From Niallia endozanthoxylica (GTDB lineage: Bacteria > Bacillota > Bacilli > Bacillales > Cytobacillaceae): a stretch of DNA of 64,000 bases. This document shows, piece after piece, positions 34,460 through 44,626 of the stretch (positions within the stretch are counted from its first letter, which is position 1; each line of letters opens with the position of its first letter). The stretch spans positions 682,001 to 746,000 of the forward strand of contig NZ_VYKL01000015.1 of assembly GCF_008710145.1 (NCBI RefSeq), given 5' to 3'. Both the position numbers and the translations under genes were made by a program. Below the pieces are notes generated by a model, which worked only from the letters and a program-made list of their open reading frames with translations, was not told the DNA's origin and did no database searches.

Positions 34460-35302
34460 TTATACCGTACTTTGCACAATCCATCTTTTTACTAATATAG
34501 AAAAAACTAAAATAAGAATCGAAATCATTACTATTGTTCCGCCTGGTGCCAAATCAAGATAATAGGAAATGAATAATCCTCCTAAAACGGATGTTTCGCC
34601 GAACAGAATGGAATAAACTATCGTCTGTTTAAAACCTTTTGCAAGACGAATGGCCGCTGCAACAGGCAGTGTCATGAGTGCTGACACAAGCAGAATTCCA
34701 ACCACTCTCATGGAAGCTGCTATCACGAGAGCAACCATGACAATGAACAGTAAATGAAGACCCTTTGTTGGTAAACCAGAAGCTTTTGCATGCTCCTCAT
34801 CAAATGAAATTAAAAATAATTCTTTATATAATAAGAAAATAATAGCAATAACAAATATGCTTATGATTACAATCAGCCACAAATCAGCTCTGCTTACTGC
34901 TGAAACACTTCCAAATAAATAGCTGAAAAGATCCGTATTAAATCCATCCGCTAGTGAAATAAAAATAACACTTAACCCAATACCCCCTGAAAGAATAATC
35001 GGTATAGCCAATTCCTGATAATGCTTATAAACATTCCGAAGCTTTTCAATAAACAAAGAGCCCGCAACAGAAAACAGCATTCCCATATAAATCGGGCTCA
35101 AAGATCCTGCAACCAAAAACTTCTTTTCAATTAAAAGACTTGCAGCTATACCTGCAAGCGTCACATGACTTAGTGCATCAGCAATTAATGAGAGCCTTCT
35201 AACGACAACAAATACCCCAATTAACGGTGCAATAATTCCTATAATGGCTCCCGTTAAAAATGCATTTTGTAAAAACTCATATTGAAACATTTCGGCAATC
35301 AT
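34460..35302 (-). CDS. znuB: Zinc ABC transporter permease (ZnuB/AdcB type)
   Basis: 280 residues, eight or nine helices, ABC-3 family signature ADALSHVTLAGIAASLL near residue 37 and SMRVVGILLVSALMTLPVAAA. Imports zinc with ZnuC. Overlaps znuC by 4 nt. No zinc-binding lipoprotein gene is next to it, so the binding protein must be encoded elsewhere. Confidence 0.9.
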   Translation of the reverse strand: MIAEMFQYEFLQNAFLTGAIIGIIAPLIGVFVVVRRLSLIADALSHVTLAGIAASLLIEKKFLVAGSLSPIYMGMLFSVAGSLFIEKLRNVYKHYQELAIPIILSGGIGLSVIFISLADGFNTDLFSYLFGSVSAVSRADLWLIVIISIFVIAIIFLLYKELFLISFDEEHAKASGLPTKGLHLLFIVMVALVIAASMRVVGILLVSALMTLPVAAAIRLAKGFKQTIVYSILFGETSVLGGLFISYYLDLAPGGTIVMISILILVFSILVKRWIVQSTV

Positions 35303-36102
35303 GAAAATTTCCCTCCATGAATATGTTCATGCTCATGACTGTGAGCATGGTCATGGGATAATAAATGGAGATCATAACCATAGAATGCAGCCAATCCATT
35401 TTTATTCTGTTCTTCAAATTCATGTGTATTTCCATGAAAATGAAGATGTTTGTTTAAACAAGCTACATGTGTCACTTTATCCGTTATCGTTCCGATATCA
35501 TGCGTGACCAGCATTAACGTAATGCCAAGCCTTTTATTTAAATCACCAAGCATTTCATAAAAGGAACGTACATTTTGAGCATCAACGCCGACAGTGGGTT
35601 CATCAAGAATCAATAGCTCCGGCCTGCTTACAAGTGATCTAGCTATAAATACCCGCTGCTGCTGTCCGCCTGACAACTCGCCTATATTGCGTTTTAGAAA
35701 GGGAAGAAGTCCAACGGAATCAATTGCTTCTAAAACGGTGGTCTGATCTTCCTTTTTCATATAATGAAATAAGCCAATTTTTTTCGTTAATCCGCTTTTA
35801 ACTACTTCATATACGGTTGCAGGAAAACCTGTATTAAATGAGTTTGCTTTTTGTGAAACAAACCCTATCCGCTCCCATTCTTTAAACCGACCGATCTCCT
35901 TGTCGAACAATTTGATCTCTCCCTGTTGCGTTTTTATAAGCCCAAGAATGAGCTTTAACAAGGTTGATTTTCCGGAACCATTTGGTCCAACAATTCCAAG
36001 AAAAGAACCTTTTTCAACGGAAAGATTTATATTTTCTAATACATATTCCTTTTCATAGCGGTATGATAGTCCGCTTATCCTAATAATAAATTCCTTATCC
36101 AT
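35299..36102 (-). CDS. znuC: Zinc ABC transporter ATP-binding protein (ZnuC/AdcC type)
   Basis: 267 residues: Walker A GPNGSGKST, signature LSGGQQQR, Walker B LLILDEPTVGVD, and a His-rich C-terminal tail (HDHAHSHEHEHIHGG) suited to zinc binding. First gene of the znuC-znuB-zur unit, directly behind a Zur box. Confidence 0.93.
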   Translation of the reverse strand: MDKEFIIRISGLSYRYEKEYVLENINLSVEKGSFLGIVGPNGSGKSTLLKLILGLIKTQQGEIKLFDKEIGRFKEWERIGFVSQKANSFNTGFPATVYEVVKSGLTKKIGLFHYMKKEDQTTVLEAIDSVGLLPFLKRNIGELSGGQQQRVFIARSLVSRPELLILDEPTVGVDAQNVRSFYEMLGDLNKRLGITLMLVTHDIGTITDKVTHVACLNKHLHFHGNTHEFEEQNKNGLAAFYGYDLHLLSHDHAHSHEHEHIHGGKFS

Positions 36103-36114
36103 TACATCACCCGA

Positions 36115-36166
36115 ATTCCGAAATCATTCCGATTTAGAGTATACAAGAACTGCGTAAAAAAGTAAA
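36115..36166 (-). promoter_or_regulatory. znuC promoter with overlapping Zur box
   Basis: A 21-bp element at 36115-36135 reads on the minus strand AAATCGGAATGATTTCG..., agreeing with the B. subtilis Zur consensus AAATCGTAATnATTACGA... at most positions. Promoter hexamers TTTACT (36161-36166) and TATACT (36138-36143) have a 17-bp spacer, placing the box over the start of transcription. Confidence 0.8.
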
Positions 36167-36249
36167 GATGGAATCTTCCTCGCACAAAGCGTATTCAGAG
36201 TCACTCTTCATACTCCATTTTCATATTTTATGAATGGAGGAGTGATGAC

Positions 36250-36504
36250 ATGAGGATATTCGCTAACATCATCAATCATAAAATTAATACAATAACACCA
36301 GAGGAATTATTGCGCTATGCTAATATATTTAAAATTTCAATAACTGAATCACAGGCGTCACACATTGCCAAATATCTAAGAGGCAAACAAGTGAATATAT
36401 TTGATGATAGAGAAAGAGCCGTACTAATTAAGGAAATCGCAAGAACAGCAGGCGTAGAAACAGCAAAAGAGGTCAATCGGCTTCTTTTAGAGCTTATGAA
36501 GTAA
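36250..36504 (+). CDS. yqfT: DUF2624 protein YqfT
   Basis: 84 residues, helical and soluble, the DUF2624 length. SD GGAGGAGTGA before the ATG. Divergent from znuC and convergent with nfo, as in B. subtilis. Function unknown. Confidence 0.8.
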   Translation: MRIFANIINHKINTITPEELLRYANIFKISITESQASHIAKYLRGKQVNIFDDRERAVLIKEIARTAGVETAKEVNRLLLELMK

Positions 36505-36510
36505 ATCAGA

Positions 36511-36545
36511 CCAGGCACATGAATGAATCTTTTTATTGTGCCTGG
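36511..36545. terminator. Hairpin between yqfT and nfo
   Basis: CCAGGCAC and GTGCCTGG arms with a 19-nt loop in the convergent gap; T-rich loop but weak T tail. Confidence 0.5.
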
Positions 36546-36561
36546 CCTCTTACTATGATTA

Positions 36562-37458
36562 TTATGCTTCGTTTACAATATCACGGAGTAAATGTTCATT
36601 AAAGGTTTTGTTTCTCAACATAGCAATTTCATGTCTATACGGCGGCTTCTTATTATCTTTATCTTCACCGACAAATGGAGTTTCGAGAATTTTAGGTACT
36701 TCTGTTAATTGAGGATGATGAACAACATAATTTAACGCATTAAATCCGATATGTCCAAAACCTATATTTTCATGACGGTCTTTTCTCGCACCCTGTACAT
36801 TTTTACTGTCATTAATATGAAGCACCTTTAACCGGTCAATTCCGATGATATGATCAAAATCATTCAATACACCATCAAAATCCTCAACAAGGTTATAGCC
36901 AGCATCATGAGTGTGACATGTATCAAAACAAATGGATAACTTATCATTATGTGTTACGCCATCAATAATCATTGCTAACTCTTCAAAGGATCGTCCGCAC
37001 TCAGAACCTTTTCCAGCCATGGTTTCAAGAGCAATCTGAAGCTTTTCATTACCCGTTAACACTTCATTCAATCCTTCAATAATTTTCTTAATCCCCACTT
37101 CTGCCCCTTCTTTAACATGGGCACCCGGGTGAAGCACGATTTGACCAGCCCCAATTGCCTCGGTACGTTCAATCTCAGTCCTCAGGAAGTTCACACCAAG
37201 TTCAAAGGTATCTGGGTTAACTGCATTGCCAATATTAATAATATACGGAGCATGGACAATAATTTCATGTATGCCGTTTTCCTCCATATGTTTTCTTCCC
37301 GCTTCAATATTTAAATCTTCTATTTTCTTTCTTCTTGTATTTTGCGGAGCACCCGTGTAAATCATGAATGTATTTGAACCATATGAGACAGCTTCTTCGC
37401 TTGCTGCCAACAACATTTTCTTTCCACTCATTGATACATGAGAACCAATTTTTAACAT
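36562..37458 (-). CDS. nfo: Endonuclease IV
   Basis: 298 residues, TIM-barrel AP endonuclease with three-zinc motifs: IVHPGAHV-type strand (VLHPGAH), [21 protein letters not shown] and LHINDSKN...RHENIG. Cleaves 5' of abasic sites in DNA. ATG at 37458 with GGGGAGA upstream; the frame continues upstream into the cshB end but lacks an SD. Confidence 0.95.
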   Translation of the reverse strand: MLKIGSHVSMSGKKMLLAASEEAVSYGSNTFMIYTGAPQNTRRKKIEDLNIEAGRKHMEENGIHEIIVHAPYIINIGNAVNPDTFELGVNFLRTEIERTEAIGAGQIVLHPGAHVKEGAEVGIKKIIEGLNEVLTGNEKLQIALETMAGKGSECGRSFEELAMIIDGVTHNDKLSICFDTCHTHDAGYNLVEDFDGVLNDFDHIIGIDRLKVLHINDSKNVQGARKDRHENIGFGHIGFNALNYVVHHPQLTEVPKILETPFVGEDKDNKKPPYRHEIAMLRNKTFNEHLLRDIVNEA

Positions 37459-37477
37459 CCATTCTCTCCCCTTGTTT

Positions 37478-38791
37478 TTACTTTTTCTTTTGCAATCTTT
37501 TTTGTCTCTTTTTAAAGTTTTCCGTTTCATGTTGTATTTTCTTTTTATAGCCTGGCTTTACTTTTTTCGGTTTTTGGAAAAGAGACTTTGCTTTTAAGTC
37601 TATCTCATCTACTTGTTTTTTTCGATTCTTTCGTTTGTTCCTATCTTCTAATTCAACCCATTCTTTATTTTGAAAATCGACATTTTTAAATTCAATACCC
37701 ATTTTTTCTAAACGGTTTAACGCATCTTCATTGGAATCCTCGTAAATGGTTAAAGCCACACCGGAATAACCGGCACGAGCAGTTCTTCCTACTCTATGGA
37801 TATAAAAATCAAGGTCTGATGGGAGTTCATAGTTAATCACATGGCTGATTCCTTGAATATCAATCCCGCGCGCAGCTAAATCGGTTGCAACGATGTATTG
37901 AAACTCTAAATCAACAATTTGCTTCATCATTTTTTTTCGCTCACGCGGTGATAAATCACCGTGTATTCGTCCTACTTTTAAACCCTTGGCCATTAATCCA
38001 TCTGCAACCTCATCTGCTTTTTTCTTTGTATTTGTAAAAACAATTGCTAAATACGGATTAAAATGAAGTAATGCCTGATGAACTAATACAAGCTTGTTAC
38101 GATGTTTTGACGGCAACAAATAATGCTCGATTTTCGCAGCAGTTACCTGTTTTGGTTCGATATGGATATATTTCGGATTCTCCAAATATTTCTTCATAAA
38201 TGGCTTTAACTTTTCCGGAATCGTTGCAGAGAAAATAAGCATTTGCAGATTCTGCGGCATCCGTGCAGCAATATAATCGACATCCACGAGAAATCCCATA
38301 TCAAGCATAATATCTGCTTCATCAATCACGAGCATGGATGCAGAATGGACAACTAATGCTTGTTCCTTTACTAAGTCACTGATCCTGCCTGGTGTCCCTA
38401 TCACAATTTGCGGCTGTGTCTTTAACTTTTCTATGGTTCTCTGCTTATCTGTACCGCCAATAAACAAACGTACGGATATTTCTTGCCCCTGTGGACAATG
38501 CTGAACAATTTTTAACGTTTCCTGGTAGATTTGCGAGGCCAACTCTCTTGTAGGTGCTGTAAAAATAGCCTGAACCTCTTGACGTGTTGGATCAATACTG
38601 TGAATAACCGGAAGTACATATGCATGTGTCTTACCTGTTCCCGTTTGAGATTGACCAATCGCACTTTCTCGTTTTAATACCGTTGGGATAATTCGCTCTT
38701 GAATTTCAGTCGGCTCATAAAAGCCAAGTTCTTTTACAGCTTCTATAATAAATGGTTTCAAATTGAAACGCTCAAATTTTGTCTCGTTCAT
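37478..38791 (-). CDS. cshB: DEAD-box RNA helicase CshB
   Basis: 437 residues. Motifs: Q motif (GFYEPTEIQ), I (SQTGTGKT), Ia (PTRELA), II DEAD-position read as DEAD in [11 protein letters not shown] (SAT), V and VI ([20 protein letters not shown]). Basic C-terminal tail ([12 protein letters not shown]...) for RNA binding. Upstream of nfo as in B. subtilis. Probably ribosome assembly and RNA turnover at low temperature. Confidence 0.94.
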   Translation of the reverse strand: MNETKFERFNLKPFIIEAVKELGFYEPTEIQERIIPTVLKRESAIGQSQTGTGKTHAYVLPVIHSIDPTRQEVQAIFTAPTRELASQIYQETLKIVQHCPQGQEISVRLFIGGTDKQRTIEKLKTQPQIVIGTPGRISDLVKEQALVVHSASMLVIDEADIMLDMGFLVDVDYIAARMPQNLQMLIFSATIPEKLKPFMKKYLENPKYIHIEPKQVTAAKIEHYLLPSKHRNKLVLVHQALLHFNPYLAIVFTNTKKKADEVADGLMAKGLKVGRIHGDLSPRERKKMMKQIVDLEFQYIVATDLAARGIDIQGISHVINYELPSDLDFYIHRVGRTARAGYSGVALTIYEDSNEDALNRLEKMGIEFKNVDFQNKEWVELEDRNKRKNRKKQVDEIDLKAKSLFQKPKKVKPGYKKKIQHETENFKKRQKRLQKKK

Positions 38792-39044
38792 TTAATTAAA
38801 CTCCTTTAAATTAAGGGCTATACATCATTCAGTATTGCCAAAATGCTGTTAAAATAGCCTATTATAACCATCATCATATTATAATCAATTTCGACAAGAA
38901 TAGCCACAGTTGAGTGAATAAATCAAACTCCGCATTTATCCCAAACCAAATAAGTAAATATGAATAAGATATAAGTGGCTTATAAGAACAATCGCAAATG
39001 GAATGGAACTCAAATGATTATGTTAAGAAGGGAGGTACTACAAT

Positions 39045-39587
39045 ATGATGCCTAGATATCATTTTCCGCCCCAATCAGGGATGCCCCCCCACTACTTTAA
39101 TCCTTACGGCGGACCACCTATGCACCGTATGAGGGGGATGCATCCCCGGATGCAGCAAAGGGGAGGAATTCTGTCAAAGCTGCTGGGAAAACAAGGGCAG
39201 ACAGGTGCAAACAGCCGGTCCGTACTCGGTGCATTCGCTCCTCAACCTGCTTCTGGCGGAGGGTCTTTTCTAAAAGCATTGACTAACCCTTCTTCGTTAA
39301 ATAGCGTATTATCCAATACACAAAAAATATTAAATACCGCCCAGCAAGTTGGCCCAGTCGTTCAACAATACGGTCCAATCGTCAAAAACCTTCCAACCTT
39401 ATGGAGACTTTACCGCGGATTAAAAGATGCACCTGAATTCAACCAATCAGATAAGGACACGAATGATACAAATACTGCTGGCTATCATACTGTCGAACCT
39501 GATATAGAGATGGAGATGGAGATGGAGCCGAAACCAAAATCAAACAATCAAACCCCATTGCCGTCTACACCCAAATTATATATTTAA
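39045..39587 (+). CDS. yqfQ: YqfQ-family protein (VrrA-like)
   Basis: 180 residues. N-terminus rich in Pro, His, Met and Gly (PPHYFNPYGGPPMHRMRG), then a helical region (SLNSVLSNTQKILNTAQQVG ... GPIVKNLPTLWRLYRGL) and a short EME repeat near the C-terminus. This matches the YqfQ/VrrA family of bacilli, whose members often vary in repeat number. SD GGGAGG before the ATG. Function unknown. Confidence 0.8.
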   Translation: MMPRYHFPPQSGMPPHYFNPYGGPPMHRMRGMHPRMQQRGGILSKLLGKQGQTGANSRSVLGAFAPQPASGGGSFLKALTNPSSLNSVLSNTQKILNTAQQVGPVVQQYGPIVKNLPTLWRLYRGLKDAPEFNQSDKDTNDTNTAGYHTVEPDIEMEMEMEPKPKSNNQTPLPSTPKLYI

Positions 39588-39588
39588 A

Positions 39589-39617
39589 GGATGCTGGAAA
39601 CAGCATTCTTTTTTTTA
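39589..39617 (+). terminator. Terminator of yqfQ
   Basis: GATGCTG-GAAA-CAGCATT hairpin with GNRA-like loop, followed by eight T. Confidence 0.85.
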
Positions 39618-39759
39618 TTGAAAGCTTTGTTAGCGAACAATGTTCATAAACCTGATAAAAAAACAATAATCTTCTGTCTAATTGTTTGATTTTGGTTTTG
39701 CTATAATAATCATTGTTTACTATAATGAATGAGAAAGAAGCTGACTGGGAGGATCGGAG

Positions 39760-40701
39760 ATGAACGTAATAAAAATTGCTCCGCGTGGTTACTGCTATGG
39801 TGTAGTTGATGCTATGGTCATTGCCCGCAATGCAGCATTAGATAAATCATTACCACGTCCTATTTATATACTAGGAATGATTGTTCATAATAAACATATT
39901 ACAGACGCATTTGAAGAGGAAGGCATTATTACATTAGATGGTAAAAACCGCAGAGAAATTCTTGAAAAGGTGGACGGCGGAACAGTCATTTTTACCGCAC
40001 ATGGTGTTTCACCGGAAGTCAGAGAGCTCGCCAAACAAAAGGGCCTTATTACTATTGATGCAACCTGTCCGGATGTAACGAAAACACATGACTTAATCCG
40101 GGAAAAAGAAAAAGAAGGCTATACGGTTATTTATATTGGAAAAAGAAATCATCCTGAGCCTGAGGGAGCTGTTGGAATTGCTCCACACATCGTTCATTTA
40201 GTCGAAAATGAGCAGGATGTTGAAAATTTAACAGTTCATGTAGAAAAAATAATCGTTACAAATCAAACAACGATGAGTCAATGGGATGTAAAACATGTGA
40301 TGGATAAAATTAAAGAGAAATATCCGCACGCAGAATTTCATAATGAAATTTGTCTTGCTACACAAATAAGACAAGAGGCAGTTGCAGAGCAGGCTGGAGA
40401 AGCTGATGTCTTAATTGTGGTTGGAGACCCTCGAAGCAATAATTCAAACCGTCTTGCCCAAGTGTCGGAAGAAATCGCTCATACAAAGGCCTATCGTATT
40501 GCAGATATTACAGAGCTTGACCTTGAGTGGATTAAAGATGCAAAATCGGTTGCTGTCACTGCTGGAGCCTCTACACCAACACCGATTACAAAAGAAGTTA
40601 TTACCTTCTTAGAAAACTTTGACCCGGCAGATTCTTCTACTTGGATAAAAGAAAATAAAGTACCATTAAATAAGATTCTTCCTAAAGTAAAACAAAGCTA
40701 G
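39760..40701 (+). CDS. ispH: 4-hydroxy-3-methylbut-2-enyl diphosphate reductase
   Basis: 313 residues with Cys13 (RGYCYGV), Cys in IDATCPDVT and [11 protein letters not shown] as cluster ligands, plus AHGVSPEV and HPEPEGAVG substrate motifs. Last MEP-pathway step, HMBPP to IPP and DMAPP. SD GGGAGGATCGG. Confidence 0.95.
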   Translation: MNVIKIAPRGYCYGVVDAMVIARNAALDKSLPRPIYILGMIVHNKHITDAFEEEGIITLDGKNRREILEKVDGGTVIFTAHGVSPEVRELAKQKGLITIDATCPDVTKTHDLIREKEKEGYTVIYIGKRNHPEPEGAVGIAPHIVHLVENEQDVENLTVHVEKIIVTNQTTMSQWDVKHVMDKIKEKYPHAEFHNEICLATQIRQEAVAEQAGEADVLIVVGDPRSNNSNRLAQVSEEIAHTKAYRIADITELDLEWIKDAKSVAVTAGASTPTPITKEVITFLENFDPADSSTWIKENKVPLNKILPKVKQS

Positions 40702-40709
40702 TTGATACT

Positions 40710-40745
40710 AAAAAGCGGAGGTGTTCTCACATACCTCCGCTTTTT
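40710..40745. terminator. Bidirectional terminator of ispH and yqfO
   Basis: AAAAAGCGGAGGT and ACCTCCGCTTTTT arms, 10-nt loop. Confidence 0.88.
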
Positions 40746-40752
40746 CTGTCTA

Positions 40753-41871
40753 TCAGACAAACTGAAATGGTTCTGTGCCCTTGTCTGAAGGAAAAACAGC
40801 TACATCGTAACCTTTTTCCTGACATTTATTTGTCAAGTAGCGGGAAACTCCCTGTTTCATTACTTTCTCAACATTGTGTCCGGGGTCTATCACATTTAAC
40901 CCCATCATCATGGCGTCATGTGCAACATGGTAGTATAAATCACCGGTTATATAGACGTCCGCTCCTTTAAATTTTGCTGATGAGATATACTTATTTCCAT
41001 CTCCGCCTAGTACTGCAACTTTTTTTACTTTCTCTGATAAATCTCCAACGACACGCAGCGTCGGCACATCTAATGCTTGTTTCACAAATTCAGCAAACTC
41101 CCCTAGTGTGGTTTCTTCAATTTCACCAATTCTACCAAGGCCTAAGACTTCACCTTTATTATCTAACTGATAAATATCATAAGCAACCTCTTCATACGGA
41201 TGAGCCTTAAGCATAGCTTGGACTACTTTTCTTTCCAAATAATCCGGAAAAATGGTTTCAATTCTCTCTTCTTTTACTTCTTCAAGCTGCCCATTTTGTC
41301 CAATATGAGGATTTGCTTTATCCCCTGGAAGAAACTGCCCAACTCCAGATGATGAATACAAGCAATGACTATAATTCCCTATTGCCCCCGCTCCCGCATG
41401 ACCAATGGCCTCTTTCACTTTTCTGCTATCTTCTTTAGGTACAAAAACAACCATTTTTTTCAACTTTACTTCATAGGTAGGAGTAAGCACCTCTGTATTT
41501 GAAAGTTGCAGCGCCTCTGCTAATAAATCGTTGACTCCGCCCTTTGTTATATCAAGGTTTGTATGAGCAGCATATACAGCAATTTCATGTTTTAACAGTT
41601 TTTCAATCATTCTGCCTGGAAGCTTGTCAGTTGTAATAGTTGCAAGCGGCCTGTAAATAAGCGGATGATGAGCAATAATAAGATCCACTTCTTTCTCAAT
41701 CGCTTCATCAACCACTTCTTCAAGTACATCAAGAGCAACCATCACACGATGGACAGGCTTATTTAAACGACCGATTTGCAATCCTATTTTATCGCCTTCC
41801 ATTGCCAACGCCTTCGGAGCAAACGCCTCAAACAATTGAATAATCTCATGACCATTAACTTTCTTCATCAC
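40753..41871 (-). CDS. yqfO: Nif3-like dinuclear metal centre protein YqfO
   Basis: 372 residues. The Nif3 halves flank a CutA/PII-like insert (about 130-235, FVPKEDSRKVKEAIGHAGAGAIGNY). Metal ligands IIAHHPLIYR, AAHTNLDI near the N-terminus and DPGHNVE near the C-terminus. Overlaps trmK by 17 nt, so the two are coupled. Annotated elsewhere as GTP cyclohydrolase I type 2 homologue; biochemical role unsettled. Confidence 0.9.
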   Translation of the reverse strand: MMKKVNGHEIIQLFEAFAPKALAMEGDKIGLQIGRLNKPVHRVMVALDVLEEVVDEAIEKEVDLIIAHHPLIYRPLATITTDKLPGRMIEKLLKHEIAVYAAHTNLDITKGGVNDLLAEALQLSNTEVLTPTYEVKLKKMVVFVPKEDSRKVKEAIGHAGAGAIGNYSHCLYSSSGVGQFLPGDKANPHIGQNGQLEEVKEERIETIFPDYLERKVVQAMLKAHPYEEVAYDIYQLDNKGEVLGLGRIGEIEETTLGEFAEFVKQALDVPTLRVVGDLSEKVKKVAVLGGDGNKYISSAKFKGADVYITGDLYYHVAHDAMMMGLNVIDPGHNVEKVMKQGVSRYLTNKCQEKGYDVAVFPSDKGTEPFQFV

Positions 41872-42574
41872 TCAAAACCTCCTCTGCCATTTTTATCTTT
41901 TTCATTAGCTCTGCTTTTTTCTCTCTGTTCTCAACAGAATCCGATGCCTGTTCAAGTTTTGCTAAAATCGTTAACCAATTTTTCTTTTCAGATATCCATT
42001 TCTTATGAAAAATCGGATTTTGTTCACTCAGCAAATAAGGTCCAAACAATAAACCTTTTTCAAGATTATTTTGATATGACTTCTTTTCATTTCCCTTTTC
42101 AGCGACAAGTACTTCATAAATTTTTCCATCTTCTTCGATAATTTCCTCAGCTATTAGTCCCCACCCATTTTCCAATAACCAGGTTCGGATAGAGATGGCA
42201 CTAATATTCGGCTGAAGAATGAGCCTTTTTACATGCGTAAGTTTTTCCTTTCCTTTTTCAAGGATACTTGCGATTAAAGATCCTCCCATTCCAGCGATTG
42301 TTATACACTCCACTTCGCCTTCTTCAATTACCTCTAAACCATCGCCTTTTCTTACAGAGATTTTTTCAATTAATTCTTCTTCTTCAACTTGTCTTTTAGC
42401 TGACTGATAGGGTCCTTCCACGACTTCCCCAGCTATCGCCCACGGGACGATGCCTTTTTGGACCACATAGCAAGGTAAATAAGCATGATCCGAACCGATA
42501 TCAGCTATTCTGTAATCCTGAGGTATGTATTTAGCTACAGTTTCTAAACGGTATGATAATTTTTCACTGTTCAT
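41855..42574 (-). CDS. trmK: tRNA (adenine-22-N1)-methyltransferase
   Basis: 239 residues: Rossmann methyltransferase with IADIGSDHAYLPCYVV (SAM site) and catalytic-type IAGMGGSLI, then a coiled-coil C-terminal region. Methylates A22 in tRNA D-loop. Linked to yqfO and sigA as in B. subtilis. Confidence 0.92.
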   Translation of the reverse strand: MNSEKLSYRLETVAKYIPQDYRIADIGSDHAYLPCYVVQKGIVPWAIAGEVVEGPYQSAKRQVEEEELIEKISVRKGDGLEVIEEGEVECITIAGMGGSLIASILEKGKEKLTHVKRLILQPNISAISIRTWLLENGWGLIAEEIIEEDGKIYEVLVAEKGNEKKSYQNNLEKGLLFGPYLLSEQNPIFHKKWISEKKNWLTILAKLEQASDSVENREKKAELMKKIKMAEEVLSDEES

Positions 42575-42642
42575 TCCTTCACCACTTAACCTTCATTTAA
42601 TCGTTTTACTTAATCATCTATTATGTCTTTCTTGTTAAGTAT

Positions 42643-42676
42643 AAAAAAAGTCCCTTGCATATGCAAAGGACAAAAA
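42643..42676 (-). terminator. Terminator after cccA
   Basis: GTCCCTTGCAT/ATGCAAAGGAC palindrome with A7 and T runs. It is 170 bp beyond the cccA stop, with a repeat element in between. Confidence 0.7.
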
Positions 42677-42701
42677 ATTTTTGTATAAACTTTGGTAACT
42701 G

Positions 42702-42821
42702 TCTAACTCCAGCGCCTAGCCCGTCCTGGGTTGATTCAATCCTTCCAGAAAGGTAAAAAATACCTTTCCGTCAGGCTTGTCTTATGCAGACTTAAGAATA
42801 AACAGGAGCCTCCGCTTTTCT
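42702..42821 (-). repeat. Dispersed intergenic repeat, copy B
   Basis: On the minus strand it begins GAAAAGCGGAGGC and ends GGGCTAGGCGCTGGAG, with the shared core GCATAAGACAAGCCTG, CGGAAAGGT and GGAAGGATTGA. It aligns over its whole length with copy A (59027-59147) in the opposite orientation. Lies in the 3' untranslated region of cccA. Confidence 0.75.
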
Positions 42822-42844
42822 GCGAATGCCGTGAATGCGTTTTC

Positions 42845-43210
42845 CTACTTTAGACCAGCTAACCATTCAGCCATTTCACCGGCTTTTTCTGCCGGTACTA
42901 AACCTGGAGGCATGGAACCTTTACCATTTACAACGATATCCGAGATTTCATCTGTAGATAATCTGTCTCCAACACCCTTTAAGGCAGGCCCCACTCCGCC
43001 TTGGTATTGATCACCGTGACAGCTTATACAGTTTTGCTTATAGATATCCTCTGGATTTGCTGCAACTTCTTCCGTTTTTTCCTCTCCGCCGCCTTCAAGT
43101 TCTGCTGCCAGTTCTTTTGAATCTCCAAGACCTTTGAATGAAAGAAGAAACATGGCTAATACTCCGATAACCATAATCGTCACAAACGGTATAATCGGAT
43201 TGCGTTTCAT
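42845..43210 (-). CDS. cccA: Cytochrome c550
   Basis: 121 residues: N-terminal membrane anchor (about 6-27), acidic linker, then a c-type heme domain with CISCHG and the Met ligand in GSMPPG. Membrane-bound electron carrier on the outer face. Position beside sigA matches B. subtilis cccA. Confidence 0.92.
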   Translation of the reverse strand: MKRNPIIPFVTIMVIGVLAMFLLSFKGLGDSKELAAELEGGGEEKTEEVAANPEDIYKQNCISCHGDQYQGGVGPALKGVGDRLSTDEISDIVVNGKGSMPPGLVPAEKAGEMAEWLAGLK

Positions 43211-43336
43211 AACAATTCCCCTCCCCTATGTAGAAACTTTTTAACTAATTAATATATTTAAACAATTTCTATTTTACTAAAAAAACCATCAGAAGTAAAA
43301 GCCTTTATATCAAACTTTGTCACAATTAGTTTCTAA

Positions 43337-43374
43337 AAAAAACAAATCTTCATCCCCCATTAGATGAAGATTTG
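43337..43374 (-). terminator. Terminator of the acyl-CoA dehydrogenase gene
   Basis: CAAATCTTCATC and GATGAAGATTTG arms (12 bp) followed by eight T on the minus strand. Confidence 0.85.
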
Positions 43375-43407
43375 CAAATATGATAAAAAACCTGTCTTTG
43401 CTGCTTG

Positions 43408-44547
43408 TTAACAACCAATTGATCTTGCAATTACCATATGCTGAATTTCAGAAGTTCCTTCCCCTATTTCCGTTAATTTCGCATCACGCATATAGCGTTC
43501 TACATGATAATCTTTCATATAGCCATATCCTCCATGAATTTGTACTGCCTGATCAGTGACTTCCATGCAGATTTTTGAAGCATATAGCTTACACATCGCA
43601 GCTTCTTTCGCAAAGGTCCTTCCGGCATCCTTCAGCCATGCTGCTTTATAGACGCTAGTCCGTGCTAATTCAATTTTCATGGCCATCTCGGCTAATTTAA
43701 ACTGGATAGCTTGAAAAGACGATAATGATTGCCCAAACTGCTTTCTTTCTTTTGCATAGCCTAATGCTTTTTCATAGGCAGCCTGAGCAATACCGACAGC
43801 CATTGCACCAATCCCAATACGCCCACCATCAAGTGTCGCTAAAAATTGCTTAAATCCCTCTCCTTTTTTACCTAGCAGATTCTCTGTCGGTACATGAACA
43901 TCCTGAAAAATCAATTCAGTCGTATTTGAAGCATGCAGACCCATTTTTTCATAATGATCCTGTATAGTAAAACCGGGAGAATCTGTTGGAACAATAATTG
44001 CACTTATTTCCTTTTTATCCTTCCTTGTACCTGTCACAGCGGTTATAGCTAAAAACTTTGCATAGCTTGCATTCGTAATAAAACACTTATTTCCATTTAT
44101 TATATATTCACCATTTTGTTCCAAAGCTTTTGTTTCCGTTCCACCTGCATCAGAACCAGCACCCGGCTCTGTTAATCCAAATGCACCAAAGCTTTCCCCA
44201 GTACAAATAGGTATCAAATATTTTTGTTTTTGTTTTTCCGTTCCAAAATAATAAATAGGAGCACCACCTAAAGAAACATGGGCTGAGTAAGTGATGCCCG
44301 TTGATCCACAGGCACGGCTCAATTCCTCCGTCACAATCGCAAAACTAATTGTATCAGCCCCGGCTCCACCATATTTTTCAGGAAAAGGCAGGCCCATTAA
44401 TCCAAGCTTTGATAATTTTTGAAAAACATCAAGCGGAAAATTTTTTTTACGGTCTCTTTCCAATGAACCAGGAGCTACCTCTTCATCTGCAAATTCTTTT
44501 ATCATTTTTTTTATCATTACTTGCTCTGAAGTTAAATCAAAATTCAT
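43408..44547 (-). CDS. Acyl-CoA dehydrogenase
   Basis: 379 residues. FAD/substrate motifs GLTEPGAGSDAGG and IHGGYGYMKDYHVERYMRD, with the catalytic Glu in IGEGTSEIQ. Short/branched-chain type flavoenzyme passing electrons to ETF. ATG at 44547 (GGAGG 7 nt upstream) preferred over 44553. It is inserted between cccA and sigA, a place without this gene in B. subtilis. Confidence 0.92.
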   Translation of the reverse strand: MNFDLTSEQVMIKKMIKEFADEEVAPGSLERDRKKNFPLDVFQKLSKLGLMGLPFPEKYGGAGADTISFAIVTEELSRACGSTGITYSAHVSLGGAPIYYFGTEKQKQKYLIPICTGESFGAFGLTEPGAGSDAGGTETKALEQNGEYIINGNKCFITNASYAKFLAITAVTGTRKDKKEISAIIVPTDSPGFTIQDHYEKMGLHASNTTELIFQDVHVPTENLLGKKGEGFKQFLATLDGGRIGIGAMAVGIAQAAYEKALGYAKERKQFGQSLSSFQAIQFKLAEMAMKIELARTSVYKAAWLKDAGRTFAKEAAMCKLYASKICMEVTDQAVQIHGGYGYMKDYHVERYMRDAKLTEIGEGTSEIQHMVIARSIGC

Positions 44548-44626
44548 TACCATTCCTCCAATGAAATGGATTTTAAATCTGTATTTAATTTTATGTTTAA
44601 AAGGAAGAGGTAATGATTTAAAAGCG

